Part shown: positions 33,320 to 41,287 of the stretch, piece by piece
Numbering within the stretch: the stretch's first letter is position 1
How the letters are laid out: the number at the start of each line of letters is the position of its first letter
DNA from: CAZWBR01 sp964632305
Lineage (GTDB): Bacteria > Bacteroidota > Bacteroidia > Bacteroidales > Prolixibacteraceae
NCBI GenBank assembly: GCA_964632305.1
Contig: CAZWBR010000027.1
Span: forward strand, 1-56,896
Reading direction: 5' to 3'
DNA: 56,896 bases
Notes under the pieces: generated by a model
What the model was told of the DNA's origin: nothing
What the model saw: the letters and a program-made list of their open reading frames with translations, nothing else
Database searches by the model: none
Program-made: the position numbers and the translations under genes

Positions 33320-34960
33320 TCAGTGTGGCAGGACCTCTTCGATCACCGCACCGGTTGAACTGTTTGGCGGAGCAATCCCCAGAAGGGCTGCAATAGTCGG
33401 AACCACATCAGTGGCGCTGGTATGTTTCAGGGTGGTCCCTTTCTTGATGCCGGCGCCAAACCAAACCAAAGGTACCTGGTTACTGTCGGTATAATCGATC
33501 TGTTTATACTTCTCTTTCGGGAGCCATCCATCCTCGTACCTGATCAGGATATCGCCCGAACGTTTGATGTGGAAATTATTCTGAAAGGCTTCGAGAGGCC
33601 CGCCAAGGAAATTATCCGTTTCAATCTCAAAGGCAGCTTTCGCGTAGGCTATCCCTTCAAACTGATTCATAAACCGGGCAATCACGGTTTGCATATCCTG
33701 AAGATTGATCTTCCGTTTCTCCACCAGCTCACGGTCCAGGAAGATTTGCTGATGGTTGAAAGACTGAATCCACTCCCCTTCCCCGTACTTGATATTCAGA
33801 AATGATTTCAGCAGGGCGACCGAACTCTCCGGATTAAACGTTCCGGTACTCATCTTATATTTTTCCTTTAAATATTCGGCCGGGTAAGAAACACTGGTGG
33901 TTGAGGTCAGAAAGACCAGGATGCTTTCAGTGCCATAGCCATTCTCAAGATATTTCAGAAGCTCGGCGATATCTTTATCCATCCTTAGATAGGTATCCTC
34001 CATCTCGACGGAGAATGATCCGAAAGAGTACCGTTCATAATCCATTGAGGAGAAGGTTACTGTCAGCAGATCGGGGATCAGGTCGTAGCCTAACTGTTCT
34101 TTGGGGATCAACTGAATGGCGAAATCCTTGAGTAGGGTGTTAGCAAAAGGGGTTGTCTTCAGAATATTGTACTGTTCCCCTGTTTCCTTCCGCAACGAAG
34201 AAAGGTTATAGGGGAAAGTTTTGTATTTCCCTAAATATCCCACTTCCCCGAGATAGGCATCTTCGATGCTTTCGGTATAACTGATAGGATCCAGCAAGGG
34301 AGTCCAGGATGAAGCGAGATAATAATCGGCCAGTTTAAGATTATTGAAGTCGATGGCCCAATTGGGGAATTTCTCAACGTAATAGGAGCTGGAGATCATT
34401 TTACCGGAGCTCTTATCGTACCAGTAAGCCCCGTCGGCGGCATGACCGGCGGAGAAGACTGCCGGCACATCGTTCATCGCGATACTGAAAACCCTCGATT
34501 TACCCTTGGTTATCAGCTTCAGCCGGTCGCCCAGGGTCGGAGTCATCAGTTTGGCCGCCGATCGTTCTCCCTCTTTCGAGTCAGACCCCACCGTGGTATA
34601 ATAACTATCCTCAATGCAGTTGGTCTCCTTATTCCTGAGCCGGTCGACCCAGTTATCAGCCATGATACCATGGCGCGAAGGAGTAGTCCCTGTTGCCAGC
34701 GTGGCCATCCCGACCGAAGGGCGTTGAATCAGGTTGTCGATATGATGATTGGCACAGATAAACCCGCGCGAATAGAGACGTTTGAAACCATCCTCCCCGA
34801 ACTTGTTCCAGAAACGTTCGATATAATCGGGATTCATATCTTCCACAACGATCCCGACAATCAGTCGGGGTGCTGCGGCCGAAACCGTGGTATGACCCTG
34901 GGCCTGAACCAGGACCGGGATAAAGAGGGTAAGAATTAGAAATATAATTGTTCTGAACAT
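33320..34960 (-). CDS. alkaline-phosphatase-superfamily protein with degenerate active site
   Basis: 546-aa secreted protein. The start is set at the ATG at 34960 so that MFRTIIFLILTLFIPVLVQA is a signal peptide; the open frame runs 13 codons further. The fold matches PafA/NPP-type phosphatases: IVVEDMNPDYIERFW, MATLATGTTPSRHGI, LLTVTFSSMDYERYSFG, VPLVWFGAGIKKG and VPTIAALLGIAPP. By my alignment from memory, the first metal Asp is Glu (VED), the Thr nucleophile position is Pro/Ser, the Asp-His metal pair is missing (LTSTTSVSYPAEYL), and two more His ligands are absent. It is probably not an active phosphatase. Role unknown. Confidence 0.82.
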   Translation of the reverse strand: MFRTIIFLILTLFIPVLVQAQGHTTVSAAAPRLIVGIVVEDMNPDYIERFWNKFGEDGFKRLYSRGFICANHHIDNLIQRPSVGMATLATGTTPSRHGIMADNWVDRLRNKETNCIEDSYYTTVGSDSKEGERSAAKLMTPTLGDRLKLITKGKSRVFSIAMNDVPAVFSAGHAADGAYWYDKSSGKMISSSYYVEKFPNWAIDFNNLKLADYYLASSWTPLLDPISYTESIEDAYLGEVGYLGKYKTFPYNLSSLRKETGEQYNILKTTPFANTLLKDFAIQLIPKEQLGYDLIPDLLTVTFSSMDYERYSFGSFSVEMEDTYLRMDKDIAELLKYLENGYGTESILVFLTSTTSVSYPAEYLKEKYKMSTGTFNPESSVALLKSFLNIKYGEGEWIQSFNHQQIFLDRELVEKRKINLQDMQTVIARFMNQFEGIAYAKAAFEIETDNFLGGPLEAFQNNFHIKRSGDILIRYEDGWLPKEKYKQIDYTDSNQVPLVWFGAGIKKGTTLKHTSATDVVPTIAALLGIAPPNSSTGAVIEEVLPH

Positions 34961-35034
34961 GAATCTGAAAATTTGCTCAAATGTAATGACAACCAGCAAT
35001 AAGACAAACTATTAATTGATTTTATAAGGCGTTT

Positions 35035-35496
35035 TTACCAATATTTATACGGATTCTTTGCCAGATAAGAGTTGAAATAACGCGGATCGCCGCTGACCTC
35101 AACCCCGATCCAGGAAGGGAGATCAACCACTTCATCCGGCGATTGAAGCTCGATCTCCGCCATGAATAACCCCTCGTTATCCCCCTTAAACTCGTCCACC
35201 TCCCATATCTTGCCCTTCCAATCAATCCTGGTCCTGTATTTCTCTATTACCGGGAACGGGCATAACAGAAGCATCTCCTGAGCCTCAACCGGAGGGATCT
35301 CATACTCAAACTCCTTGCGGGAAATCCCGTCAGTAGGCCCCTTAATGGTCAGATAAGCTTTTTCTCCCGCGATCCGTACCCTTACCGTTCGCTCCGCATC
35401 GGCGGCCAGGTAGCCCTGTGCGTAATGAACCGGCCGACCCAATTCGCGCCAACTATCGTTTATAACCAAAAATTTCCGTTCTATCTCTGTTGCCAT
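35035..35496 (-). CDS. CYTH domain protein (triphosphate tunnel family)
   Basis: 153-aa cytosolic protein. MATEIERKFLV contains the signature ExExK (residues 4-8) of triphosphate tunnel enzymes. The alternating charged strands that line the tunnel follow: RTVRVRIAGEKAYLTIKG, RKEFEYEIP, EKYRTRIDWKGKIWEVDEFKG and LFMAEIELQSPDE. Members hydrolyse inorganic triphosphate or, less often, thiamine triphosphate or make cAMP; this short single-domain form is most like inorganic triphosphatases. Full length. The flanking genes at 33320 and 35628 give no clue to its partner. Confidence 0.92.
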   Translation of the reverse strand: MATEIERKFLVINDSWRELGRPVHYAQGYLAADAERTVRVRIAGEKAYLTIKGPTDGISRKEFEYEIPPVEAQEMLLLCPFPVIEKYRTRIDWKGKIWEVDEFKGDNEGLFMAEIELQSPDEVVDLPSWIGVEVSGDPRYFNSYLAKNPYKYW

Positions 35497-35627
35497 TGTT
35501 ATTCGATCGTTTCAAAATCAATATTCGTCATTCGTGTCACCTCCAATTCCCATCGGTGGCCGTCAAATTCCAATTATTCGGCATATCGGCTTTATTACCG
35601 CGCAATTACCAAATAAGGAGAATACAG

Positions 35628-36032
35628 CTACATCTTCTTATCTTCCATATTGCTCAGGTGCAGATCGAGCGCCTTCACTGAAATCTGAATCTCCCAGATG
35701 GAAAGCCCCAGCGAAATAATCAGTAAAATCAACGCGACGCCAAAAGTCCATATCGCCAACAACTGATCGCCTACAAAGATCAGGAACATCGTGACCACGC
35801 AAAGAAACAGGCTCGACACCCCGAAAATCTGCATACTCCGGGTCAGGTGCAACCGCTTGCGCAGGTTGGCGATCTGTCCCAACAGCAATTCATTCGGGTT
35901 GTTTTGGAACTTGGCATAGAGGTCCCTGATCAGGGAGGCATAACCCAAAAAACGATTGGTATAGGCCAGCAGGATCAGCGATATTGCCGAAAACAGCAAG
36001 GCCGGCGTGGTTAAGGTAAATTCTTCAATCAT
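35628..36032 (-). CDS. DUF2721 family membrane protein
   Basis: 134-aa membrane protein with three predicted helices: about 9-27 (LLFSAISLILLAYTNRFL), 70-90 (FGVSSLFLCVVTMFLIFV) and 95-117 (LAIWTFGVALILLIISLG). The soluble stretch after the first helix (YASLIRDLYAKFQNNPNELLLGQIANLRKRLHL) is the conserved DUF2721 region. Function unknown. Ends in a charged tail EDKKM. It lies between the TlpA-like gene (minus) and the CYTH gene (minus), separated from each by about 90-130 bases, and may be transcribed alone. Confidence 0.85.
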   Translation of the reverse strand: MIEEFTLTTPALLFSAISLILLAYTNRFLGYASLIRDLYAKFQNNPNELLLGQIANLRKRLHLTRSMQIFGVSSLFLCVVTMFLIFVGDQLLAIWTFGVALILLIISLGLSIWEIQISVKALDLHLSNMEDKKM

Positions 36033-36068
36033 GGTGTTTGTTATCTGAATTACGAAAGGCCTAAAATT

Positions 36069-36103
36069 AAAAAAGGCCTGCCTGTCGAAGGAACGCCTTT
36101 TTT
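36069..36103 (-). terminator. hairpin between DUF2721 and tlpA-like genes
   Basis: AAAAAAGGC (36069-36077) and GCCTTTTTT (36095-36103) pair over 9 bp. On the minus strand it follows the DUF2721 upstream unit boundary and precedes no coding; it lies 19 bases past the TlpA-like stop (36122) and so ends that gene's transcript. Confidence 0.65.
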
Positions 36104-36121
36104 AAAGAAATGTTCAATCAC

Positions 36122-37219
36122 CTATTTTAAGATTTCGGCAATTTTCCCGCGCAGGTTCGCCCCACGGAGGTTCTTGGCGATAATCGTTCCCGATTTGTTC
36201 AACAAGAAGCTGGAAGGAATAGAGTTGATGCCATACAATTTCGCAGCTTCATTCCCCCACCCTTTCAGATCGGAAACATGATACCAGGTCAGTTGATCCT
36301 GAGCAATCGCTTTAAGCCATCTATCCCGGTCGCTGTCGCAGGAGACCCCGAGAACGGTAAAACCTTTGGAACTGTAATCTTTCCAGGTACTGACCACATT
36401 GGGATTTTCCTGACGGCACGGTCCGCACCACGAGGCCCAGAAATCGACCAACGTTAACTCATGCTGCGAATAGATCTCCGACAGTTTGACCGGGTTGCCG
36501 ATAGAATCGTTCAAGGTAAAATCAGGAGCGATCCGGCCCACAGCCACCTTCTCCAGAACAGCTACACGATCGGCTAATAGCTTGGCGCTTTGGCCCTTCA
36601 TCACTTCCGGGGAAAATTTCACAAGGTACGACTGAAGCTCATCGGCCTCCATGCCATACTGGAACTTCTGAAGGATCACCGGGGCGACAAACGAAGCGCC
36701 GTTTTCGGTGACGAAGCTTTTATAGAAGCCGGTCTGCTCACGATCCAGCGAATCGAGCCGACTCTCGAGTAACGCGCTGGTCAGGCTGTCTTTATTATTC
36801 ATCGCCTCCTTATATTGGGAATAGAGCGCGTCGAATTGTTTACCGAGATCCTGAATTTTCAGTTCCAAATCATGATATTCATCCTGAGTTTTTGAGCCGG
36901 TAATGGAAATACTTTTTAAATCGGAAACATTCCCGGCAATGACAATCGGGCTGTTCTCCAACATCAGGGGGATGCTGACCCGATCCTCGCCAACAAGATA
37001 ATAGAGATCGGGCACCTCAACGGTTCCCTTAAATGTAAACTTACCGCCTGCCGATGTGGTCGAATCGATGGGCACGGTCATTCCGGCATTCGAAAGTTTC
37101 AAATAGACTTTACCGTCTTTCAGACCCTCAATTTCTGCTTCAACGGTAAACTTTGGCGACTGTTGGCAGGAGAAAAACAGAACCCCAAGCGCTGCAAGAG
37201 TAAAATACTTATTCATCAT
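36122..37219 (-). CDS. TlpA-like thioredoxin lipoprotein with DUF4369 domain
   Basis: 365-aa periplasm-facing lipoprotein. MMNKYFTLAALGVLFFSC is a lipoprotein signal with Cys at residue 18. Residues about 25-130 form a DUF4369 beta domain (FTVEAEIEGLKDGKVYLKL), followed by a helical linker (130-225) and a thioredoxin/AhpC fold (about 230-365) with the redox motif WCGPC in DFWASWCGPCRQENP and the cis-Pro block INSIPSSFLLN. Such proteins reduce disulfides in the envelope. Typical Bacteroidota domain order and length. Start M1 or M2. Confidence 0.94.
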   Translation of the reverse strand: MMNKYFTLAALGVLFFSCQQSPKFTVEAEIEGLKDGKVYLKLSNAGMTVPIDSTTSAGGKFTFKGTVEVPDLYYLVGEDRVSIPLMLENSPIVIAGNVSDLKSISITGSKTQDEYHDLELKIQDLGKQFDALYSQYKEAMNNKDSLTSALLESRLDSLDREQTGFYKSFVTENGASFVAPVILQKFQYGMEADELQSYLVKFSPEVMKGQSAKLLADRVAVLEKVAVGRIAPDFTLNDSIGNPVKLSEIYSQHELTLVDFWASWCGPCRQENPNVVSTWKDYSSKGFTVLGVSCDSDRDRWLKAIAQDQLTWYHVSDLKGWGNEAAKLYGINSIPSSFLLNKSGTIIAKNLRGANLRGKIAEILK

Positions 37220-37271
37220 AATTCTTATTTTTATATTTTTATATCATTGCCGGAGAAGATAAAATTCTCCC

Positions 37272-37553
37272 TTATTGTCGCGATCTATCCCCATCGCCCA
37301 TATCCGACTTCCCGGTCAGCTTGGCAAAATGGACCACCAGGCGGCGCCCTTCGAGCAATAGTCCCGAGGCATTGTCGACGGCCCGGTTCGCTTCATAATC
37401 ATGTTCCATCTCCACGAAACCATACCCTTTACTTCGGCGGGTTTGGGGATCACGGATAATACGGACCTGGGTCACTCTCCCAAATTCCGAGAATATCCGA
37501 AAGAGCTCTTCCTCTGTCGTTTTAAAGTAAAGATTCCCTACATAAAGGTTCAT
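37272..37553 (-). CDS. RRM-type RNA-binding protein
   Basis: 93-aa single RNA-recognition motif. RNP2 is LYVGNL (residues 3-8) and RNP1 is KGYGFVEM (about 42-49), with the aromatic residues that stack on RNA present. The tail GKSDMGDGDRSRQ is short and charged. Such small RRM proteins are common in cyanobacteria and Bacteroidota and bind RNA, often in cold adaptation; the target is unknown. The upstream 37554-37940 stretch is AT-rich without a gene and could hold a long 5' leader. Confidence 0.93.
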   Translation of the reverse strand: MNLYVGNLYFKTTEEELFRIFSEFGRVTQVRIIRDPQTRRSKGYGFVEMEHDYEANRAVDNASGLLLEGRRLVVHFAKLTGKSDMGDGDRSRQ

Positions 37554-37957
37554 CGCCCATTAGTTTTTTGTTAGCATAGAAAATCCATATTTATTCGCCC
37601 TGAGTTTTCACTCAACGCAGGCAGAAGATGATATCAGCAGAGAATAAGACCTTTTCAGTTAGAGTTGTTGTACCGCCTACCGTTGTGATCCTTTCTCCCC
37701 CCTTTATTCTGAAAACAGATAGTCCCTGATCGTACTGACTGCAATTTCACGAAATTAAACTATTTTTTGAATTTTTGCATTTGAATGGCACACAAAAAAG
37801 GATTATCTCCTTTAATTTCAGGAACAAAAGCCTGATATTCGCAAAAATCCTCAAAAATCACCCCGCAGTTTACGGTTTTCTACACCTCCGTCCCCTCACC
37901 CTCATCAGCCCTTACCAACGCCGAACCTTAAATAGTTATTTAGGGGATATTCCCTAT

Positions 37958-38040
37958 ATCTTCTGTGCTATAAATGCACAGAAGATGCACAGAAGATGCA
38001 CAGAATATGCACAGAATATGCACAGAAAGTCCGGCGATGG
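37958..38040. repeat. 11-nt repeat array B
   Basis: Five direct 11-nt units (GCACAGAAGAT twice, GCACAGAATAT twice, GCACAGAAAGT) occupy 37976-38030. One inverted unit (37958-37968) pairs over 11 bp with the first direct unit around TATAAAT. The array ends in AAGTCCGGCGATGG (38027-38040), the reverse complement of the 14-nt flank of array C. It sits downstream of the fabH-like gene and upstream of the RRM gene; otherwise 37554-38225 shows no gene. Confidence 0.88.
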
Positions 38041-38229
38041 CATGACCCTATTCGCCAAAAAGCCCAAACCGGGAACACCGGGCCCCTGACCATCATGCTC
38101 CGGGCCCCACCTCATTTGGAAACCGGATCGGGAAAGGCTCTCCCCTTTAACGAAAAGAGGATTAGGGGTAAGAACTTTTCATAAAGATGATCGGGATTAT
38201 CGTAATCTGTTACGGCACGGCAGGACATC

Positions 38230-38263
38230 AAAAAAAATCCCGGCCTTGAAGGTCGGGATTAAT
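38230..38263 (-). terminator. terminator of tetR-fabH
   Basis: On the minus strand ATCCCGACC, loop TTCAA, GGCCGGGAT and then TTTTTTTT: a stem of 9 bp with one mismatch (G-C rich) and a T run, starting about 20 bases past the FabH-like stop. Confidence 0.88.
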
Positions 38264-38282
38264 GATTCAGGCAGAAGATTTT

Positions 38283-39233
38283 TCAGAAGCGGATCACCAT
38301 CGCGCCGGCAGAATAACCTCCGCCGAAAACGGTAATACCGACAATTGAATCCTCTTTTATCTTGTTGATATTCTGAGAGAGACAGATTCCGGTGCTGGCC
38401 GAACCGGTATTTCCCAGTTGATTAATATTGGTAAAGACCTTCGAGGTTGGCAGGTTCAACTGTTTCATCAGATTGGTGATAATACGGTTATTGGCCTGAT
38501 GGGGAATAACATAATCGAGATCCTCGATATTCAGGTTACAGCCCTCGAGCGATTTTTCAAGAGCCACCCGCATAAAATTGCAGGCATGAATAAATACATC
38601 GCGGCCATCGGGCATTTGAAGACCATCGATTCCGGGACGTAAATAGACCGATTCATTGCCTTTGCCGATATGGCCCAATCCGCGGGTAAAGATGTTTAAG
38701 ATCTCTCCCGGTTTTTTACCCATCGCCTCATCGGAAATAAACAGGGCAGTGGCCCCGTCTCCCCAGAGGTGACCACTTTTGGCACAGCTTTCATCGCTGT
38801 AAGCGGTGTTGTGTTCCGAGGCGATCACCAGAGCCCTTGAGGCTTTCCCGGAGGCAAAATAGCCTTCCACGATTTCCACTGCATTGAGCATTGAAGAACA
38901 GGCCGAAGAGACATAAACCACCTGTGCCTCCTGAATCCCGAATTCGCGTTGAACAATATGGCCAATGGTTGCCACGGTGTCGTAAGGCGAGTAGGAGGCC
39001 GCGACGATCAGATCGACATCTTTAATATCGAAAGGAAGATCGGGGATTGCTCTTTTGACTGCTTCGACGGCCATGGTATTGGTATTTTCGGTTGGGGCAG
39101 CTTTGGAGCGGGTACTGATACCCGTACGTTCCAGTATCCATTCATCGTCGAGACCGTTGACCTTTTTAAAATACTCGTTGGTAATCCTCTCTTCGGGAAT
39201 GTAATGTGAAATAGTATTGATAAACATTCTCAT
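38283..39233 (-). CDS. beta-ketoacyl-ACP synthase III (FabH) family protein
   Basis: 316-aa thiolase-fold condensing enzyme. The catalytic triad is complete: Cys112 in SSACSSML, His245 in IPHQANNR and Asn275 in GNTGSAS. Chain initiation by condensing an acyl-CoA with malonyl-ACP is the usual reaction. The gene is not beside fatty-acid genes; it overlaps a TetR regulator by 4 bases (ATGA), so it may be an accessory KAS III, regulated separately, for branched lipids or a secondary product. The LWGDGATALFIS stretch is typical. Start ATG at 39233. Confidence 0.93.
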   Translation of the reverse strand: MRMFINTISHYIPEERITNEYFKKVNGLDDEWILERTGISTRSKAAPTENTNTMAVEAVKRAIPDLPFDIKDVDLIVAASYSPYDTVATIGHIVQREFGIQEAQVVYVSSACSSMLNAVEIVEGYFASGKASRALVIASEHNTAYSDESCAKSGHLWGDGATALFISDEAMGKKPGEILNIFTRGLGHIGKGNESVYLRPGIDGLQMPDGRDVFIHACNFMRVALEKSLEGCNLNIEDLDYVIPHQANNRIITNLMKQLNLPTSKVFTNINQLGNTGSASTGICLSQNINKIKEDSIVGITVFGGGYSAGAMVIRF

Positions 39234-39832
39234 AGCTGAAATCTGGTTTCATTTTTAGCCGGGCTGATGATCCCTTTTAAAATGATATTATTGAATAATT
39301 TTAAAGTTTCATGGGTTGACTTGTCGAAATTCTCAAGGATAAATTCCCGTTCCATCCCTTTAAGGGAGGTAAGGATAATGGCGGCGGTAGCGTCGATGTT
39401 CTCCACGCAATAGAGTCCGCCGGCGATCCCTTCCTGAAGGATTTCGATCAAACATTGTTTTTCGTGCCGGTCAATGGCCGTGCGGTAGCCTTCGATGCGG
39501 TCGCTGCGTTTAATAAACTCCAGCCGCAGCGCCTCATTGCGATTGACAATATTCTCGATGGTTTTCATGTGAATTGCCATGATCTTGGCCATTTTTTTCG
39601 CGGTTGGGAGCTTCATCTCCACCACCGTTGACAATTGGCTGATAATGATGTCGCGCTCCTTGGTAATGACTTCATGAAAAAGTTCTTCCCTGGTTTTGAA
39701 ATAAGTATAAAGGGTGCGGCGACCAAACCCTGAGGCTTTGGCGACATCGTCCATTGTGGTGTTGTTCAGGCCCCTGATAGCAAAAACGCTGAGGGCAACA
39801 TCAATAATTGTAAGGCGTGTAGACTTTTTCAA
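39230..39832 (-). CDS. TetR/AcrR family transcriptional regulator
   Basis: 200-aa regulator. Residues about 8-55 form the TetR helix-turn-helix (IDVALSVFAIRGLNNTTMDD, VAKASGFGRRTLYTYFKTRE). The remaining all-helical part should bind an effector, perhaps an acyl-CoA given its partner. The stop overlaps the FabH-like start by 4 bases, so the two are translationally coupled. A palindromic operator candidate overlaps its promoter (39843-39874), suggesting autoregulation. Confidence 0.94.
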   Translation of the reverse strand: MKKSTRLTIIDVALSVFAIRGLNNTTMDDVAKASGFGRRTLYTYFKTREELFHEVITKERDIIISQLSTVVEMKLPTAKKMAKIMAIHMKTIENIVNRNEALRLEFIKRSDRIEGYRTAIDRHEKQCLIEILQEGIAGGLYCVENIDATAAIILTSLKGMEREFILENFDKSTHETLKLFNNIILKGIISPAKNETRFQL

Positions 39833-39842
39833 TACTTAAAAA

Positions 39843-39874
39843 TTGCACAAAAACTCAAATCGTGTGCAAAAATA
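39843..39874 (-). promoter_or_regulatory. promoter and candidate operator of tetR-fabH
   Basis: TTGCACA (39843-39849) and TGTGCAA (39863-39869) form a 7-bp inverted repeat with a 13-base centre. On the minus strand TATTTTTG (39867-39874) fits the -7 element, so the operator overlaps the promoter. A further GTGCAC is at 39889-39894. The rest of 39875-40175 shows no gene; ACCGGGTTGAAACC at 40059-40072 repeats a motif of 26391-26404. Confidence 0.55.
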
Positions 39875-40175
39875 GTTTTTTTTGTACAGGTGCACTCGCT
39901 TTTTAAGAATGTTTAACTCAATTAACAATTGCTTAATGCGGGGAAGCAGAGGATCAGGGGAATCGGGACAATTATCATTTCCGTAATAAGGAATCGGTAA
40001 ACATAGCTGATCCCCCATCCGTCACCCCAGACTCTTTCCCCTATAAGCAAACAGGATGACCGGGTTGAAACCAAGCCATAGCGGGCCCGGCAAGGCCGAT
40101 AGACCGAAGATCGGGGAGTGACCTTCTTTAAGGTTTTAGGAAGGTCCGCTTCAGAACGAAGCATATAGCTTAGAG

Positions 40176-41060
40176 CTAACTTAACCTTTTGATGATCACT
40201 GAATAAAGATTGGTATTTCCAATATCTTTTTTATTCAACTGAAATCGATGGGGATCTAAATAACGCTCAATGAAGGGTAAGCCGGGAGCATAGTGAAAGC
40301 ATCCCCCGATTATCAGGGCATTAAGGATTTCGGCATATTTCCTCGCATAACCAAGGAAGTTGCCGTCGGTACGGAGATGATGATGGTTAAAATGGTTTGA
40401 GAAACCATTATTGCTGGTCATTGTCCCCCATTTTTCGACCCCGTAATCAAATTCTAACCAATCGGCATTGAGCAGGTGCGGATTGCTCGCCGGGAAACGA
40501 TCGATGCCGTAAGCCTCAATGCCATGCTCACGAAGATGCCCGACCAGTTCCCCCTGTTTCCCGCAACCGATATCCAACAATGGACCAGTCAACTGAACGG
40601 TATCGAGTTGAAGAATTTCCATCTGCAGCACCGGACTATATTCGGCACAGGTGACAACGGGGACTGATTCGGATTCGGGGTTCACGATTTTTTCAGCGAA
40701 GGGGTTGGTCTGCCGCAACCACTGCTTCAGGTTGTGATAATGTGATTCCTCAATCTGCCCGACAGCGATCTCCCCTACGGTAAGTTTATCAAACAGATCA
40801 ACATAAATGGTTCGCAATGCTTTTCGGGCCTCCTCCCCGATGGAAAAGAACTGATTGACCCTTAAGAATTCCTGAATTGCCTTATCGGTAGCATAATCCA
40901 CAAGCATTTCATTCGATTCCGGGTCTGGTTTCCCCATCTTCAAAATCGCGCGAATGGTTTCCCCGGTAAATTCCAGGGGACGGTCCTTACCAATAAAGAA
41001 GAGATTTTTCCCCCGGTTCGACCGGATTTGCTTATCGATGGATTCTTGCAGATGATTCAT
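40176..41060 (-). CDS. probable SAM-dependent methyltransferase-like protein
   Basis: 294-aa cytosolic protein. The C-terminal part has a Rossmann methyltransferase pattern: LLDIGCGKQGELVGHL (about 157-172) is motif I, EAYGIDRFP motif II, and a hydrophobic strand LIIGGCFHYAPGLPF follows later. The N-terminal 145 residues (KDRPLEFTGETIRAILKMG...) are helical and unrecognised. The HFNHHHLRTDGN stretch is unusual. The substrate is unknown, and it has no functional neighbours: rocD lies beyond a terminator and tetR-fabH is downstream. Confidence 0.7.
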   Translation of the reverse strand: MNHLQESIDKQIRSNRGKNLFFIGKDRPLEFTGETIRAILKMGKPDPESNEMLVDYATDKAIQEFLRVNQFFSIGEEARKALRTIYVDLFDKLTVGEIAVGQIEESHYHNLKQWLRQTNPFAEKIVNPESESVPVVTCAEYSPVLQMEILQLDTVQLTGPLLDIGCGKQGELVGHLREHGIEAYGIDRFPASNPHLLNADWLEFDYGVEKWGTMTSNNGFSNHFNHHHLRTDGNFLGYARKYAEILNALIIGGCFHYAPGLPFIERYLDPHRFQLNKKDIGNTNLYSVIIKRLS

Positions 41061-41221
41061 TTTTGGCCTTTTGAATTCTTAAACAAGTATTGAGTGACAA
41101 AGTTAATGAATAGATCCGAGGGTCTGACCGCCCTCCCCGATGCATTACATTCTTTGGAAGTATTATTTATAGGGACTGAGATGATCAGACGGCAAAAACC
41201 CGTCGGATAAAGATAAAAAAA

Positions 41222-41255
41222 TCGGGGCATGATCATGAATCACGCCCCGACCAAT
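41222..41255 (-). terminator. terminator of rocD
   Basis: TCGGGGC and GCCCCGA pair over 7 bp (extended by the palindromic loop TGATCATGAATCA); on the minus strand the second arm is followed by TTTTTTAT. It lies about 35 bases past the rocD stop. Confidence 0.8.
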
Positions 41256-41287
41256 CCTCTGTATTTCCTGTCAACCAGGACACTATA

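Noticed and set aside
37775..38089. Open frame across array B, 104 codons
   Set aside because: It covers the 11-nt array and an AT-rich stretch; composition and lack of any domain argue against coding.
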